NCBI GenBank assembly: GCA_022711655.1 | Contig: JAKLEM010000012.1 | Location: forward strand, 1-49,358 | Source of the DNA: Candidatus Auribacterota bacterium | GTDB lineage: Bacteria; Auribacterota; Ancaeobacteria; Ancaeobacterales; Ancaeobacteraceae | DNA: 49,358 nt | Reading direction: 5' to 3' | Shown: positions 6,957 through 16,132 of the stretch, in pieces | Position numbering within the stretch: the stretch's first letter is position 1 | Layout of the letters: each line of letters opens with the position of its first letter | Notes under the pieces: model-generated | Seen by the model: the letters and a program-made list of their open reading frames with translations, nothing else | Databases searched by the model: none | Told to the model about the DNA's origin: nothing | Made by a program: the position numbers and the translations under genes

Positions 6957-8555
6957 TCACAGGTGCGCCAGCGGCAACGAGACCGTGAACCGCGAGCCTT
7001 TTCCCTCTTCGCTCCAGACATCGATCGTCCCGAGATGGTTCTCGACGATCTTCTGGCTCAGCGCCAGCCCGATCCCGTACCCGGCGTCTTTTGTGCTGAA
7101 GAACGGCTCGAAGATCCGCTTCAGGAATTGGCGGGGTATGCCCACGCCCGTATCGGCGACCGTCAGCCGCGCCCACCGCCCCGCCGCATCGCTCTCCGCC
7201 AGAACCGAAACGGCGATCTCGCCGCCGTTCGGCATCGCGTCGGCTGCGTTGTTCACCATGTTGATCACCACCTGTTTTATCTGGTCGGCGTCGATAGATA
7301 CGACCACGTTCCGCTCCGGGGGGCGCCAGGCAAGCTTGACCGTGCCATCGGCGAAACGCGGGAGCGCCCTGAGCATCGCGACGATATCGCTGACCAGCTG
7401 GACCAGGTTCCACGCGCGCAAAGCCGGCGGCTTCCCTTTCGTATAGTACAGGAATTCCTCGATGATCATATTCAGATGCTCTCCCTCCTTGAGGATGATC
7501 TCGACCAGCTTCTGCGCCTTGCGGTCAAAACCGCCCTGCTCCTTGAGCATCTCTATCGAGCCGCAGATGGAGGCGAGGGGGTTGCGTATCTCGTGCGCCA
7601 TGTCGCTCGCCATCTCGCCCATCATCACGAGCTTCTCGTTCTGCCGCACTTTCTGCCGCAGCTCGCGCAGCTCGGTGACGTCGTAGAATATGATGACCTT
7701 CCCCGTCGGTTCTTCCCGCTCGTCGAACAGATACGAGATGTTGATGTTGAATATCTTGGTCTCCCCGCCGGGAGTCGCGACGGGTATGTCTATGTTCGTC
7801 GACGGGGCGCCCTGGTCGAACACCGACATCGACTCGTCGACGGGGAACAGCCCGCGCCAGTGCGTCCCGATAAGATTGTGGATCGGGATGTCGAGTATCT
7901 GCTGCGCGTAGTTGTTCGCGAAGAGGATCATGTCGTTGCGGTCGGTGGTGATCACACCGCCCGTCATCGCCTCGAGGATGCGGGCGCTCAGCGTATTGAC
8001 CCTGAACAGCTCGCGCGTCTTCTCCGCGAGCGACCGCGAGAGATAGGAGCTCAGGTAGCTCGCGAAGCTGATGATGACGGCGCGGAAACAGACCAGGTAG
8101 AGGACCACCCATCTGCCCTCCGAATACGAGTTCCAGCGGACCATGTGCGTGCCGACATACCCGTAATATTCCGCGGTCACCATGGCGCTGTAGGCGATAA
8201 TGCAGGAACCGGTGATGATCCCCGACCCCCTGCCGGGGAAAAGGTAGCTGCCGAAAACCACCGTCGGTATATACAGGAAAACGAACACGCTGTCGACGCC
8301 GCCCGAATAGTGGATAATGACCGTCTCCAGGACAAGGTCGATGAAGATCTGCAAGTAGAGGGAAAAGACCGACCACACCCGCCTGACCAGCAAAAGGGTG
8401 TACAGTATGGTCAACAGGTAGAGGATGGCGATGACGTAATAGAAGGGAGTCGGCTCGATCCTCAAAAGGAAAGCGCCGAGGACCAGCGCCACGGTCGTAA
8501 AGACCAGCCGTATGGCTATCAGCCGTGTGATATGCTGGATCATCCTCTTATCCAC
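6957..8555 (-). CDS. pilS: membrane sensor histidine kinase, PilS-like
   Basis: This 532-residue kinase has about six transmembrane helices in residues 10-185. A PAS domain follows near 195-295 (ILEAMTGGVITTDRNDMILF). The dimerisation/phosphoacceptor domain has His321 in HEIRNPLASI. The ATPase has N-box NNAADA (about 435), G1 DTGVGIP, F-box FEPFFSTKD and G2 GYGIGLAL. The architecture (six helices, PAS, HisKA, HATPase) is that of PilS. The annotated start is GTG 8555; ATG 8543 is a possible alternative, and neither has an ideal Shine-Dalgarno. It is paired with pilR and encoded after the PilC-like platform gene. Confidence 0.88.
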   Translation of the reverse strand: MDKRMIQHITRLIAIRLVFTTVALVLGAFLLRIEPTPFYYVIAILYLLTILYTLLLVRRVWSVFSLYLQIFIDLVLETVIIHYSGGVDSVFVFLYIPTVVFGSYLFPGRGSGIITGSCIIAYSAMVTAEYYGYVGTHMVRWNSYSEGRWVVLYLVCFRAVIISFASYLSSYLSRSLAEKTRELFRVNTLSARILEAMTGGVITTDRNDMILFANNYAQQILDIPIHNLIGTHWRGLFPVDESMSVFDQGAPSTNIDIPVATPGGETKIFNINISYLFDEREEPTGKVIIFYDVTELRELRQKVRQNEKLVMMGEMASDMAHEIRNPLASICGSIEMLKEQGGFDRKAQKLVEIILKEGEHLNMIIEEFLYYTKGKPPALRAWNLVQLVSDIVAMLRALPRFADGTVKLAWRPPERNVVVSIDADQIKQVVINMVNNAADAMPNGGEIAVSVLAESDAAGRWARLTVADTGVGIPRQFLKRIFEPFFSTKDAGYGIGLALSQKIVENHLGTIDVWSEEGKGSRFTVSLPLAHL

Positions 8556-8598
8556 GGTCGTTGTAATAGCGCCCTCCCTGCATTATCGCGCCGCGCCC

Positions 8599-8629
8599 GG
8601 CTTCCGCCGCATACCGCGCCGCGGAAGCC
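8599..8629 (-). repeat. intercistronic hairpin between pilC and pilS
   Basis: The stem GGCTTCCGC (8599-8607) / GCGGAAGCC (8621-8629) is a 9-bp perfect inverted repeat in the 92-nt gap between the platform gene and the kinase gene. No T-run follows. It could reduce read-through or protect the upstream mRNA segment. Confidence 0.5.
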
Positions 8630-8647
8630 TTTCTCCCATCGTCGCCC

Positions 8648-9853
8648 CTAGCCGTTCTGCAGAACGCTCGACAGCTTGAAGATCGGCAGGAACATACATA
8701 TCATGATGCCGCCGATCACGACGCCGAGGAATACGATCAGCAGCGGCTCGATCAGCGACGTGAGACCCGCGATCGTCGAATTGACCTCGTTATCGTAATA
8801 CTCGGCGAGCTTGTCGAGCATGTCTTCGAGGTTGCCCGTCTTTTCGCCGACCTCGATCATCTTGACCACCATCGTCGGGAAAACCGGGGCCATGCTCAGC
8901 GGGACGGCGATCCCTTCTCCTTCGCGCACCGCTTTGGCCGTCTTGTCGAGCGCCCCTTCGACGACCTTGTTGCCGACAACGCCTTTGACGATGTCTATCG
9001 CCGAGAGGATAGGGATACCGCTGGTTATCAGGACGGAGAGCGTCTTCGCGAAGCGGGATATGACGATCTTCTGGACCAGGATCCCGAAGATCGGCACCTT
9101 GAGCTTGAACTGATCGAGGATCATTCCGCCGGCGTCGGTGCGGGCCCATTTACGGAAGAGAAAGAAACCGGCGACGCCGAGCGCCACGATATACGGCAGG
9201 CCGTTCCGGACAACGTCGCTGACCATGATCAGGACCTTCGTCGGCAGCGGAAGGTCGCCCCCGAAATCGGTGTACATCTTCGCGAAAACGGGGATCACCT
9301 TCACGATCAAAAAGAAGGTGATCATCAAGCAGACCGAGGTGACAATGACCGGGTACATCATCGCCGATTTGATCTTCTTGTTGAGGGTGTCGATCGACTC
9401 GATGTAGCCGGCGAGGCGGCCCATGATGAGCGGCAGCTTGCCGCTCGATTCGCCGGCATGGATCATATTGACGAACATCGGGCCGAAAACCTTCTGGTAT
9501 GCGCCGAAGGCATCGGCAAGCGAGAAACCGCTCTCAACCCGCTGGATAACGCCGGCAAGGGTCTTTTTCATCCCCTCGTTCTCGGACTGGTTGTTCAGGA
9601 TCGTGAGCGCCTCCAGGATCGGCAGTCCCGCATTGATCATCGTCGCCATCTGACGGGCAAAGGTGACGATCTCCGCGCGCTTGACCTTCGACCCCTTCTT
9701 CACGACCTTTTTCTCGCCGACCGGCGAGATCGTGACCACAAAGATATTCTTCTGCTTCAATATCTCGATCGCCGCGCGCTCCGTCTGAGCGTCGATGCTG
9801 CCGCGGATCTCGTTCCCCATCCGGTCTTTCGCTTTGTATTTGTAGAACCCCAT
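8648..9853 (-). CDS. pilC: type IV pilus / type II secretion inner-membrane platform protein
   Basis: This 401-residue protein is of the PilC/GspF family. It begins MGFYKYKAKDRMGNEIRGSI, the typical amino-terminal beta region, then has two repeated T2SSF helical domains. The first (about residues 65-190) contains FARQMATMINAGLPILEAL and the second (about 265-395) contains FAKTLSVLITSGIPILSAI. Transmembrane helices lie near 170-195, 215-240 and 370-395 (LLIVFLGVVIGGIMICMFLP). It couples the ATPase to pilin insertion and extraction in the cytoplasmic membrane. GAGGAGGT precedes ATG 9853. It follows the ATPase gene by 50 nt in the same operon. Confidence 0.93.
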   Translation of the reverse strand: MGFYKYKAKDRMGNEIRGSIDAQTERAAIEILKQKNIFVVTISPVGEKKVVKKGSKVKRAEIVTFARQMATMINAGLPILEALTILNNQSENEGMKKTLAGVIQRVESGFSLADAFGAYQKVFGPMFVNMIHAGESSGKLPLIMGRLAGYIESIDTLNKKIKSAMMYPVIVTSVCLMITFFLIVKVIPVFAKMYTDFGGDLPLPTKVLIMVSDVVRNGLPYIVALGVAGFFLFRKWARTDAGGMILDQFKLKVPIFGILVQKIVISRFAKTLSVLITSGIPILSAIDIVKGVVGNKVVEGALDKTAKAVREGEGIAVPLSMAPVFPTMVVKMIEVGEKTGNLEDMLDKLAEYYDNEVNSTIAGLTSLIEPLLIVFLGVVIGGIMICMFLPIFKLSSVLQNG

Positions 9854-9903
9854 ACGACCTCCTCTTCACGCGGCCGCGCCGGCTCATGCGCGCGCCGCTG
9901 CGT

Positions 9904-11610
9904 TCAATCGCGCGACGTTTCCCGCAAAACCTCTTCCAGCGTCGTTACGCCGGCCTTGACCGCCATGAGGCCGACCTTTCGTAACGTTTGCATTCCCAAT
10001 GAGCAGGCGCGCTCCTTGATCTCGGTCGCCGTGGCGCGGCGGGCAACCAGCTCCCGCAAGCTGTCGTTGATGGTCAGCACCTCGATAAGGGATACGCGCC
10101 CCGAATAACCGGTGCCGTTGCACACACGGCATCCCTTGCCCCGGTAAAACGGGTGCGGCTTGCCGTCGTCGAACCGGACCTGCGCGACCTTCAGGACAGG
10201 CTCGGGGATGACGACCTCTTCCTTGCAGCTCTGGCATATACGCCGCACCAGCCGCTGCGCGCAGACCATGATAACCGACGACGATATCAGGAACGGCTCG
10301 ACCCCCATGTCGATAAGGCGGCCGATCGCGCCGGGAGCGTCATTGGTATGGAGCGTCGACAGGACCAGATGGCCGGTCAGCGCCGCGCGGACAGAGATAT
10401 CCGCCGTCTCCTGGTCCCGGATCTCGCCGACCATGATGATATTCGGGTCCTGACGCAGGATCGCGCGCAGCGTATTGGCGAAGGTGAGACCGATCTCCGG
10501 CCTGACATGCACCTGGTTGATACCGGGCAGCTGGTACTCGACGGGGTCCTCGACGGTGATAATATTCACATCGGGACGGCTGAGCTCGTTCAAGGCGGAG
10601 TACAGGGTCGTCGTCTTGCCGCTGCCGGTCGGCCCGGTCACGAGGATCATGCCGTACGGGTTGAGGATCGACTGCTTGAAATCCCTGAGACCGTCTTCAT
10701 GGAAGCCGAGCCGGTCGAGCTCCATCTTCTGGGAACTCTTGTCGAGCACCCGTATCACTATCTTCTCGCCGAAAACGGTCGGTAGCGTCGACACGCGGAA
10801 ATCGATATACCGCCCCTGCGCCTTGATACGGAACCTGCCGTCCTGCGGGACCCGCTTCTCGGTTATGTTCAAGTTCGACATGATCTTGATACGCGAGATC
10901 ATCGCCGCCTGGATCTTCTTGGGGAGCGTCGCCTTCTCGTGCAGGATGCCGTCGACGCGGTACCGGAGGCGCACGATATCGCGGTACGGCTCGAGATGGA
11001 TGTCGCTCGCCTTGTCCTTGATAGCCTGGATCACCATGAAGTTGACCGCCTTCACGACCGGCGCGTCCTCTACCTGCTCCATCACCTTGTCGACGTTGAT
11101 ATCCTTCTCCTCCTCCGCGATATCGACCCGGGAGAGCTCTGTCTCCTGCTCCTGGAGGATCGTCTCCATCTTGGGGGAGATGAGGTAGTACTTGGTCAGC
11201 GCTTCGGAGAGATCTTTGGTCGACACGATGACCGGGTTGACCTTGAGGCCGGTCATGATCTTGATGTCGTCGAGGGCGAAGACGTTCAGCGGGTCGGTCA
11301 TCGCGATCGTGATGGTGTCGGCCATCCGGGATACCGGTATGACCTGATAGAAGAAGGCGATATCCTTGGGGATGACGTCGAGCACTGCCTGCTCTATCTC
11401 GATCTTGGAAAGGTCTATCGGCGGGATGTCGAGGTGCTCCGACATCGCCGAGATAAGGTCCTTTTCGTCGACGAAACCGTTCTCGACCAGGATCTGTCTG
11501 AGCTTGCCGCCCTTGCTCTTCTGGATGTCGATCGCCCGCTGCAGGTTCGGCTCGGCAACCAGTTTGCTGTCGAGGAGGATCTCAACAAGCTTGTCCCTGA
11601 GCGATTTCAT
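9904..11610 (-). CDS. pilB: type IV pilus assembly / type II secretion ATPase, PilB/GspE family
   Basis: This 568-residue assembly ATPase has an N-terminal MshEN-type domain (1-145), a middle N2 domain, and a C-terminal RecA-like motor. The motor carries Walker A GPTGSGKT at 326-333, the Asp box near VEDPVEYQ, Walker B IIMVGEIRD at 391-399 and the His box LSTLHTND. A tetracysteine zinc motif is present: Cys459, Cys462, Cys494, Cys497. It powers pilus extension at the cytoplasmic face. It follows a stand-alone MshEN gene and precedes the platform gene. No PilT-type retraction ATPase is in the window, so pilus retraction cannot be judged here. Confidence 0.93.
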   Translation of the reverse strand: MKSLRDKLVEILLDSKLVAEPNLQRAIDIQKSKGGKLRQILVENGFVDEKDLISAMSEHLDIPPIDLSKIEIEQAVLDVIPKDIAFFYQVIPVSRMADTITIAMTDPLNVFALDDIKIMTGLKVNPVIVSTKDLSEALTKYYLISPKMETILQEQETELSRVDIAEEEKDINVDKVMEQVEDAPVVKAVNFMVIQAIKDKASDIHLEPYRDIVRLRYRVDGILHEKATLPKKIQAAMISRIKIMSNLNITEKRVPQDGRFRIKAQGRYIDFRVSTLPTVFGEKIVIRVLDKSSQKMELDRLGFHEDGLRDFKQSILNPYGMILVTGPTGSGKTTTLYSALNELSRPDVNIITVEDPVEYQLPGINQVHVRPEIGLTFANTLRAILRQDPNIIMVGEIRDQETADISVRAALTGHLVLSTLHTNDAPGAIGRLIDMGVEPFLISSSVIMVCAQRLVRRICQSCKEEVVIPEPVLKVAQVRFDDGKPHPFYRGKGCRVCNGTGYSGRVSLIEVLTINDSLRELVARRATATEIKERACSLGMQTLRKVGLMAVKAGVTTLEEVLRETSRD

Positions 11611-11625
11611 GCACCCTTCCGCGCG

Positions 11626-12069
11626 TTATGTGCTTTTACCCTGATACTTCTCGATTGCAGCCTTGAGCTCGGATACGGACGCGAGAAAACATTTCACTTT
11701 ACACTTGAAGATCGATTCGAGCTCCGCGAGGTGCTCATCGGACAGGAAGTCGCACACGGCGACCGTGGTGATCCTGCCGAACCTGTCGATGGGAACGATA
11801 TGCTGTTCGGTGAGATAGCGCAGCGGGATCTTCGCGATAAGCTCGGGGTCAAGCGTATAGTTTTTCAGCGAGATGAACGGCATATCGAACTGCGCGGCAA
11901 GCGTCTGGGTGAGCGTATCCTCGTCGATGAAACCAAGCTCGATAAGGCACTGCCCCAGCAGCTTGCCCGATTTTTTCTGCAGGACCAATCCCTTGGCGAG
12001 CTTGCCTTCATCGATGATCTTGCGCTCGACAAGCATCTCGCCTATCTTTTTGCGGCATATCGGTTCCAT
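11626..12069 (-). CDS. stand-alone MshEN-domain protein
   Basis: This 147-residue protein consists only of the domain normally found at the N-terminus of PilB/GspE/MshE ATPases. The two tandem motif repeats that bind cyclic di-GMP in MshEN domains can be recognised: KKIGEMLVERKIIDEGKLAK (residues 7-26), then GKLLGQCLIELGFIDEDTLT. The second half resembles the alpha/beta part of the N1 domain. No ATPase follows in frame. It is the first gene of the pilus machinery operon, 15 nt before pilB, so it may sense cyclic di-GMP or regulate the ATPase in trans. It has no Shine-Dalgarno, and the promoter places the start site only a few bases before the ATG. Confidence 0.82.
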   Translation of the reverse strand: MEPICRKKIGEMLVERKIIDEGKLAKGLVLQKKSGKLLGQCLIELGFIDEDTLTQTLAAQFDMPFISLKNYTLDPELIAKIPLRYLTEQHIVPIDRFGRITTVAVCDFLSDEHLAELESIFKCKVKCFLASVSELKAAIEKYQGKST

Positions 12070-12080
12070 AATTAGCGGAT

Positions 12081-12109
12081 AGTATAACCGAAAAATCGGC
12101 CGCCGTAAA
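12081..12109 (-). promoter_or_regulatory. sigma-70 type promoter of pilus machinery operon (near-leaderless)
   Basis: On the minus strand TTTACG (12104-12109) is followed after 17 nt by TATACT (12081-12086). A start site about 7 nt further lies only about 4-6 nt before ATG 12069, and no Shine-Dalgarno precedes that ATG. This suggests a leaderless or nearly leaderless mRNA. Confidence 0.55.
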
Positions 12110-12148
12110 CAAAAAAGCCGCCGGAGCGACCTTTGTTAATATGGGGTT

Positions 12149-12176
12149 GCGGGTTTCAACTCCTTCCGGAGCCCGC
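12149..12176 (-). repeat. compound hairpin downstream of hsp20
   Basis: GCGGG (12149-12153) pairs with CCCGC (12172-12176), enclosing CTCC/GGAG (12160-12163 / 12168-12171) with a 4-nt loop. It lies about 80 nt after the hsp20 stop and before the pilus operon promoter. No T-run follows directly, so a termination role is uncertain. Confidence 0.35.
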
Positions 12177-12257
12177 GAGCAAAGATCGCATCCGACAGCT
12201 GTACTCCGCGTTGTATCCCTTACATCCTCCTTTCCCCGATGAGCACGTCCATCTGTG

Positions 12258-12731
12258 TTATGCAACATGCACGTGCACATGCTTCGCCTCATGCACTCCT
12301 TTCTTCGGCATCCTGATAGAGAGAACGCCTCCCTTGCAGGCCGCCTCAGCCTTCGACTCGTTCACCCAGCTCGGCAAAGTGATCCCCTTTTCAAAGGCTG
12401 CGTAATATCGTCCTGCGCTCGATCGCTTTTTACCCTTGAGTTCCTTTTCCTCGAGCTTCTCTCCCCGGACAATAAGATAGTTGCCTTCTATCACAACATC
12501 GAGTTGCTCTTTCTTCAGTCCCGGTACATTGACCTTTGCCACCACCTCCTTCTTATGGTCCTGCACATCAATTCCCATTTGCCAGGCCCGATCGCCGAAC
12601 AGATCCGCTGAACCATGTTTCGCGGAGAGAGCCAGAGGAAAATGGATCAGCCCTTCAAACCCCTTCCCGCGATCAACAAAATCCTTAAACGAATCCCGCT
12701 CTTTTCTCGGCTCCCATTTTACCAGCTTCAT
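12258..12731 (-). CDS. small heat shock protein, Hsp20 family
   Basis: This 157-residue ATP-independent chaperone has an alpha-crystallin domain at about residues 50-145. It contains the conserved VKVNVPGLKKEQLDVVIEGN strand region, the LIVRGEKLEEKE turn and an ITLPSWVNESKAEAACKGGV segment (GVL motif). Start ATG 12731 has AAGGAGGT 8 nt upstream; the longer frame adds only ten residues. The tail VHEAKHVHVHVA is histidine-rich, and its V-H-V could stand in for the usual I-x-I oligomerisation motif. Expression is probably driven by the sigma-54 type promoter at 12773-12788, unusual for this family. Confidence 0.92.
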   Translation of the reverse strand: MKLVKWEPRKERDSFKDFVDRGKGFEGLIHFPLALSAKHGSADLFGDRAWQMGIDVQDHKKEVVAKVNVPGLKKEQLDVVIEGNYLIVRGEKLEEKELKGKKRSSAGRYYAAFEKGITLPSWVNESKAEAACKGGVLSIRMPKKGVHEAKHVHVHVA

Positions 12732-12772
12732 ATAGCTCACCTCCTTTTTGAACTCTCTCATTTATGTGAAGA

Positions 12773-12788
12773 GCATAATATGTGCCAC
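12773..12788 (-). promoter_or_regulatory. sigma-54 type promoter for hsp20
   Basis: On the minus strand TGTGGCAC is followed by ATATT and then ATGCT. GG (12786-12785) and GC (12774-12773) are exactly 10 nt apart. A start near 12761 leaves about 30 nt of leader including the strong ribosome site before ATG 12731. No CIRCE or HAIR-like element was seen nearby. Confidence 0.75.
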
Positions 12789-12911
12789 AACCGCAATATT
12801 TAAAGTGCTTAATTACAATTAGTTACAACTCTCGCCGCTCGCGGCAACAGCAACAATGAGACATATTGTCACTCCAAGCGTCTTATCGGCCTCACGAAAG
12901 ACGCATAAAAT

Positions 12912-12940
12912 AAAAAAGGGCACATTTTTCAATGTACCCC
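12912..12940 (-). terminator. intrinsic terminator after Minf_1886 gene
   Basis: On the minus strand the stem GGGTACAT/ATGTGCCC (8 bp, one T-G pair, 6-nt loop) is followed by TTTTTTATTTTA. It begins about 30 nt after the stop of the 119-residue gene, ending the groESL-downstream transcript before the hsp20 promoter. Confidence 0.8.
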
Positions 12941-12968
12941 GAACAACGCAGACCTGTATCGAATGAGG

Positions 12969-13328
12969 TCAACCTCGGCCAAACACCTCATTGAAGTCAT
13001 AGACGTTATTGAAATCCTCCTGCGAATCGGTTTCCGATCTGCTGAGCAGCCCGATATCGATAAGCCTGAACACGATGACCCCGAAATCGTCCGTCCTGCG
13101 TATGCCCCAGTGGTTGAACACCTCTTTTACCATCGGACCGAACTGCAGCATGCCGTAGTCGCGGATGCCTTCGAGCAGCTCAGCGCCCGAGACATGCCGT
13201 TTCACTTTCAGCTTTTTCAGGCAGTGATCGACGGCTTCCAGAAGGAAGGCGTACGCCTCCGGCTCGTACGGGCTGCAAAACCTGACAAAGTCTTTTCTAT
13301 TTTTGAACTGGGTCTCGATATGGGTCAT
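12969..13328 (-). CDS. Minf_1886 family (TIGR04138-like) protein
   Basis: This 119-residue soluble protein begins MTHIETQFKNRKDFVRFCSP. It resembles the Minf_1886 family of Planctomycetes/Verrucomicrobia in size and in the segments EAYAFLLEAVDHCLKKL, VSGAELLEGIRDYGMLQFGP, and FNHWGIRRTDDFGVIVFRLI, followed by an acidic C-terminal stretch rich in Asn/Asp/Glu. No enzyme motif or membrane segment is visible, and the family function is not established. It lies 155 nt downstream of groEL on the same strand, with a hairpin between. The family name supports a PVC-related host. Confidence 0.75.
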   Translation of the reverse strand: MTHIETQFKNRKDFVRFCSPYEPEAYAFLLEAVDHCLKKLKVKRHVSGAELLEGIRDYGMLQFGPMVKEVFNHWGIRRTDDFGVIVFRLIDIGLLSRSETDSQEDFNNVYDFNEVFGRG

Positions 13329-13441
13329 ATGCCCTGCTCGCGCAGCTAGAAAAACGGGGAACCGGCTAATCGGGATACAGAGATCGCTCTCCGTGCCGCC
13401 TATTCTCCGGTCCCCCGTCTTCGTAACGCATGACAGCCGTC

Positions 13442-13470
13442 GGCGAGGCGGAACACGTTCCGCCTTCGCC
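13442..13470 (-). terminator. strong hairpin after groEL
   Basis: AGGCGGAAC (13446-13454) pairs with GTTCCGCCT (13457-13465). The stem continues after a one-base bulge with GGCG/CGCC (13442-13445 / 13467-13470). It starts 14 nt after the groEL stop. No T-run follows, so it may be a processing or stability hairpin or a factor-dependent end. Confidence 0.6.
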
Positions 13471-13483
13471 TGCGACGTAACGT

Positions 13484-15187
<1,704 letters not shown>

Positions 15188-15200
15188 TCATTTTGATCAT

Positions 15201-15488
15201 TTATTCAACGATGATGCCGAGCACGTCCTCTTCCTTCATGATGAGGAACTCATCGCCGTCCACCTTGATGTCGGTGCCGGCATACGAGCTGAAAAGAACC
15301 CTGTCATTGACCTTAACGGACAGAGGAACGCGCTTGCCGTCCTCCAGGCGCCCTTCGCCGACGGATATCACTTTACCCTCGCGCGGCTTCTCCTTCGCCG
15401 TATCGGGAATGATGATCCCGCCCTTGGTCTTGTTCTCCGCCTCAAGCCTCTTCACCAGGATCCTGTCACCTAACGGTTTCAACTTCAT
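15201..15488 (-). CDS. groS: co-chaperonin GroES (Hsp10)
   Basis: This 95-residue lid protein begins [20 protein letters not shown] and has the mobile loop [20 protein letters not shown] (residues 21-40), the canonical hydrophobic GGIIIPD motif. The roof region and the C-terminal [17 protein letters not shown] are normal. AAAGGAGGTTGTTGT precedes the ATG. It caps the GroEL ring. The operon has a sigma-70 type promoter with an inverted repeat in its spacer, about 130 nt upstream, rather than a CIRCE element. Confidence 0.98.
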   Translation of the reverse strand: MKLKPLGDRILVKRLEAENKTKGGIIIPDTAKEKPREGKVISVGEGRLEDGKRVPLSVKVNDRVLFSSYAGTDIKVDGDEFLIMKEEDVLGIIVE

Positions 15489-15625
15489 ACAACAACCTCC
15501 TTTCGATCATTTTTTACGATTGCCCGCTTTAACGCGGCGTTATAAAAGCAATTTACATACCAATACACAATACAACAGACACAGAAACGCCAGCAATAAA
15601 ATCATAAGAATTTCGAAATCATACT

Positions 15626-15654
15626 ATTACAGATGTTATTCACTGGAATAACAA
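15626..15654 (-). promoter_or_regulatory. groESL promoter with operator-like inverted repeat
   Basis: On the minus strand TTGTTA (15654-15649) is followed after 17 nt by TGTAAT (15631-15626). The 20-bp inverted repeat TGTTATTC-N4-GAATAACA (15634-15653) fills the spacer and overlaps the -35 element, the position expected of a repressor site. The leader to groES would be about 130 nt. No CIRCE (TTAGCACTC-N9-GAGTGCTAA) occurs between 15489 and 15730. Confidence 0.55.
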
Positions 15655-15726
15655 AGAGCGTTCTTCTGTAAAACTGAAACAGACACAAGCGCCAAGGTGC
15701 GTCTTTCTGTCACACCTTTGAGACAG

Positions 15727-15767
15727 AAAAAATTGGGTCAAGGGTTCATCATTTCCCCCTTGACCCA
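15727..15767 (-). terminator. intrinsic terminator of tRNA-Phe
   Basis: TGGGTCAAGGG (15734-15744) pairs perfectly with CCCTTGACCCA (15757-15767). On the minus strand the stem is followed by AATTTTTT. It lies 24 nt after the tRNA 3' end. Confidence 0.88.
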
Positions 15768-15790
15768 TACTACTTGGCCCTAAAATAAAA

Positions 15791-15863
15791 TGGCGAGACC
15801 CAGAATCGAACTGGGGACGCACGGATTTTCAGTCCGTCGCTCTACCTGCTGAGCTATCTCGCC
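15791..15863 (-). tRNA. tRNA-Phe (anticodon GAA)
   Basis: This is a 73-nt cloverleaf without an encoded CCA. The acceptor stem is GGCGAGA/TCTCGCC with discriminator A. The D arm is GCTC-AGCAGGTA-GAGC. The anticodon stem is ACGGA/TCCGT with loop CTGAAAA (anticodon GAA). The T arm is CCCAG-TTCGATT-CTGGG. It has its own promoter (15902-15930) and terminator (15727-15767). Confidence 0.97.
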
Positions 15864-15901
15864 TATTGTTCAATGAATGGAGAAAACGTTCGGAATGGTG
15901 A

Positions 15902-15930
15902 ATAATATATAGGGGCGAGATCAAAGTCAA
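15902..15930 (-). promoter_or_regulatory. promoter of tRNA-Phe
   Basis: On the minus strand TTGACT (15930-15925) is followed after 17 nt by TATTAT (15907-15902). Each hexamer matches consensus at five of six positions. The start site would be about 30 nt before the tRNA. Confidence 0.75.
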
Positions 15931-15944
15931 ACTAATTTTACTGG

Positions 15945-16102
15945 TGCAGCGGGTGACAGGGTGGCATTCTTTCAGCATCGCTCGGATCCCTCCTGCGGGG
16001 ACCCTCGCTCGGCGAGAATTTCTGCGCGCCGACGTCCCGTCGGCGACCAAGCCGCAGAAATTCTCAACGTGCTGAAAGAATGCCACCCTGTCACCCGTTG
16101 CA
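15945..16102. repeat. large structured inverted-repeat element, type 1 (full copy)
   Basis: Outer arms 15945-15977 and 16070-16102 are 33 nt each and pair with a single G-T wobble. Inside, GAGAATTTCTGC (16014-16025) pairs with GCAGAAATTCTC (16054-16065). Nested within that, CGCCGACG (16027-16034) pairs with CGTCGGCG (16038-16045). A further small hairpin lies near 15981-16003. It has no coding sequence. The first 29 nt of the left arm recur at 45527-45555 with one change. It lies upstream of tRNA-Phe and 30 nt from a type 2 element. Confidence 0.85.
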
Positions 16103-16132
16103 GGAGATGCCTGGATAATCACAAAGCGACTA

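Noticed and set aside
6963..8651. A 562-codon open frame on the plus strand opposite pilS.
   Set aside because: It is a shadow of the histidine kinase gene in GC-rich sequence, with biased Arg/Asp composition and no motif.
12149..12165. GAGTTGAAACCCGC on the minus strand looks like the end of some CRISPR repeats.
   Set aside because: It occurs once, with no spacing pattern and no cas genes; it forms part of a small hairpin.
15489..15730. Expected CIRCE element for groESL.
   Set aside because: No TTAGCACTC-N9-GAGTGCTAA or close variant could be found by reading either strand of this stretch.
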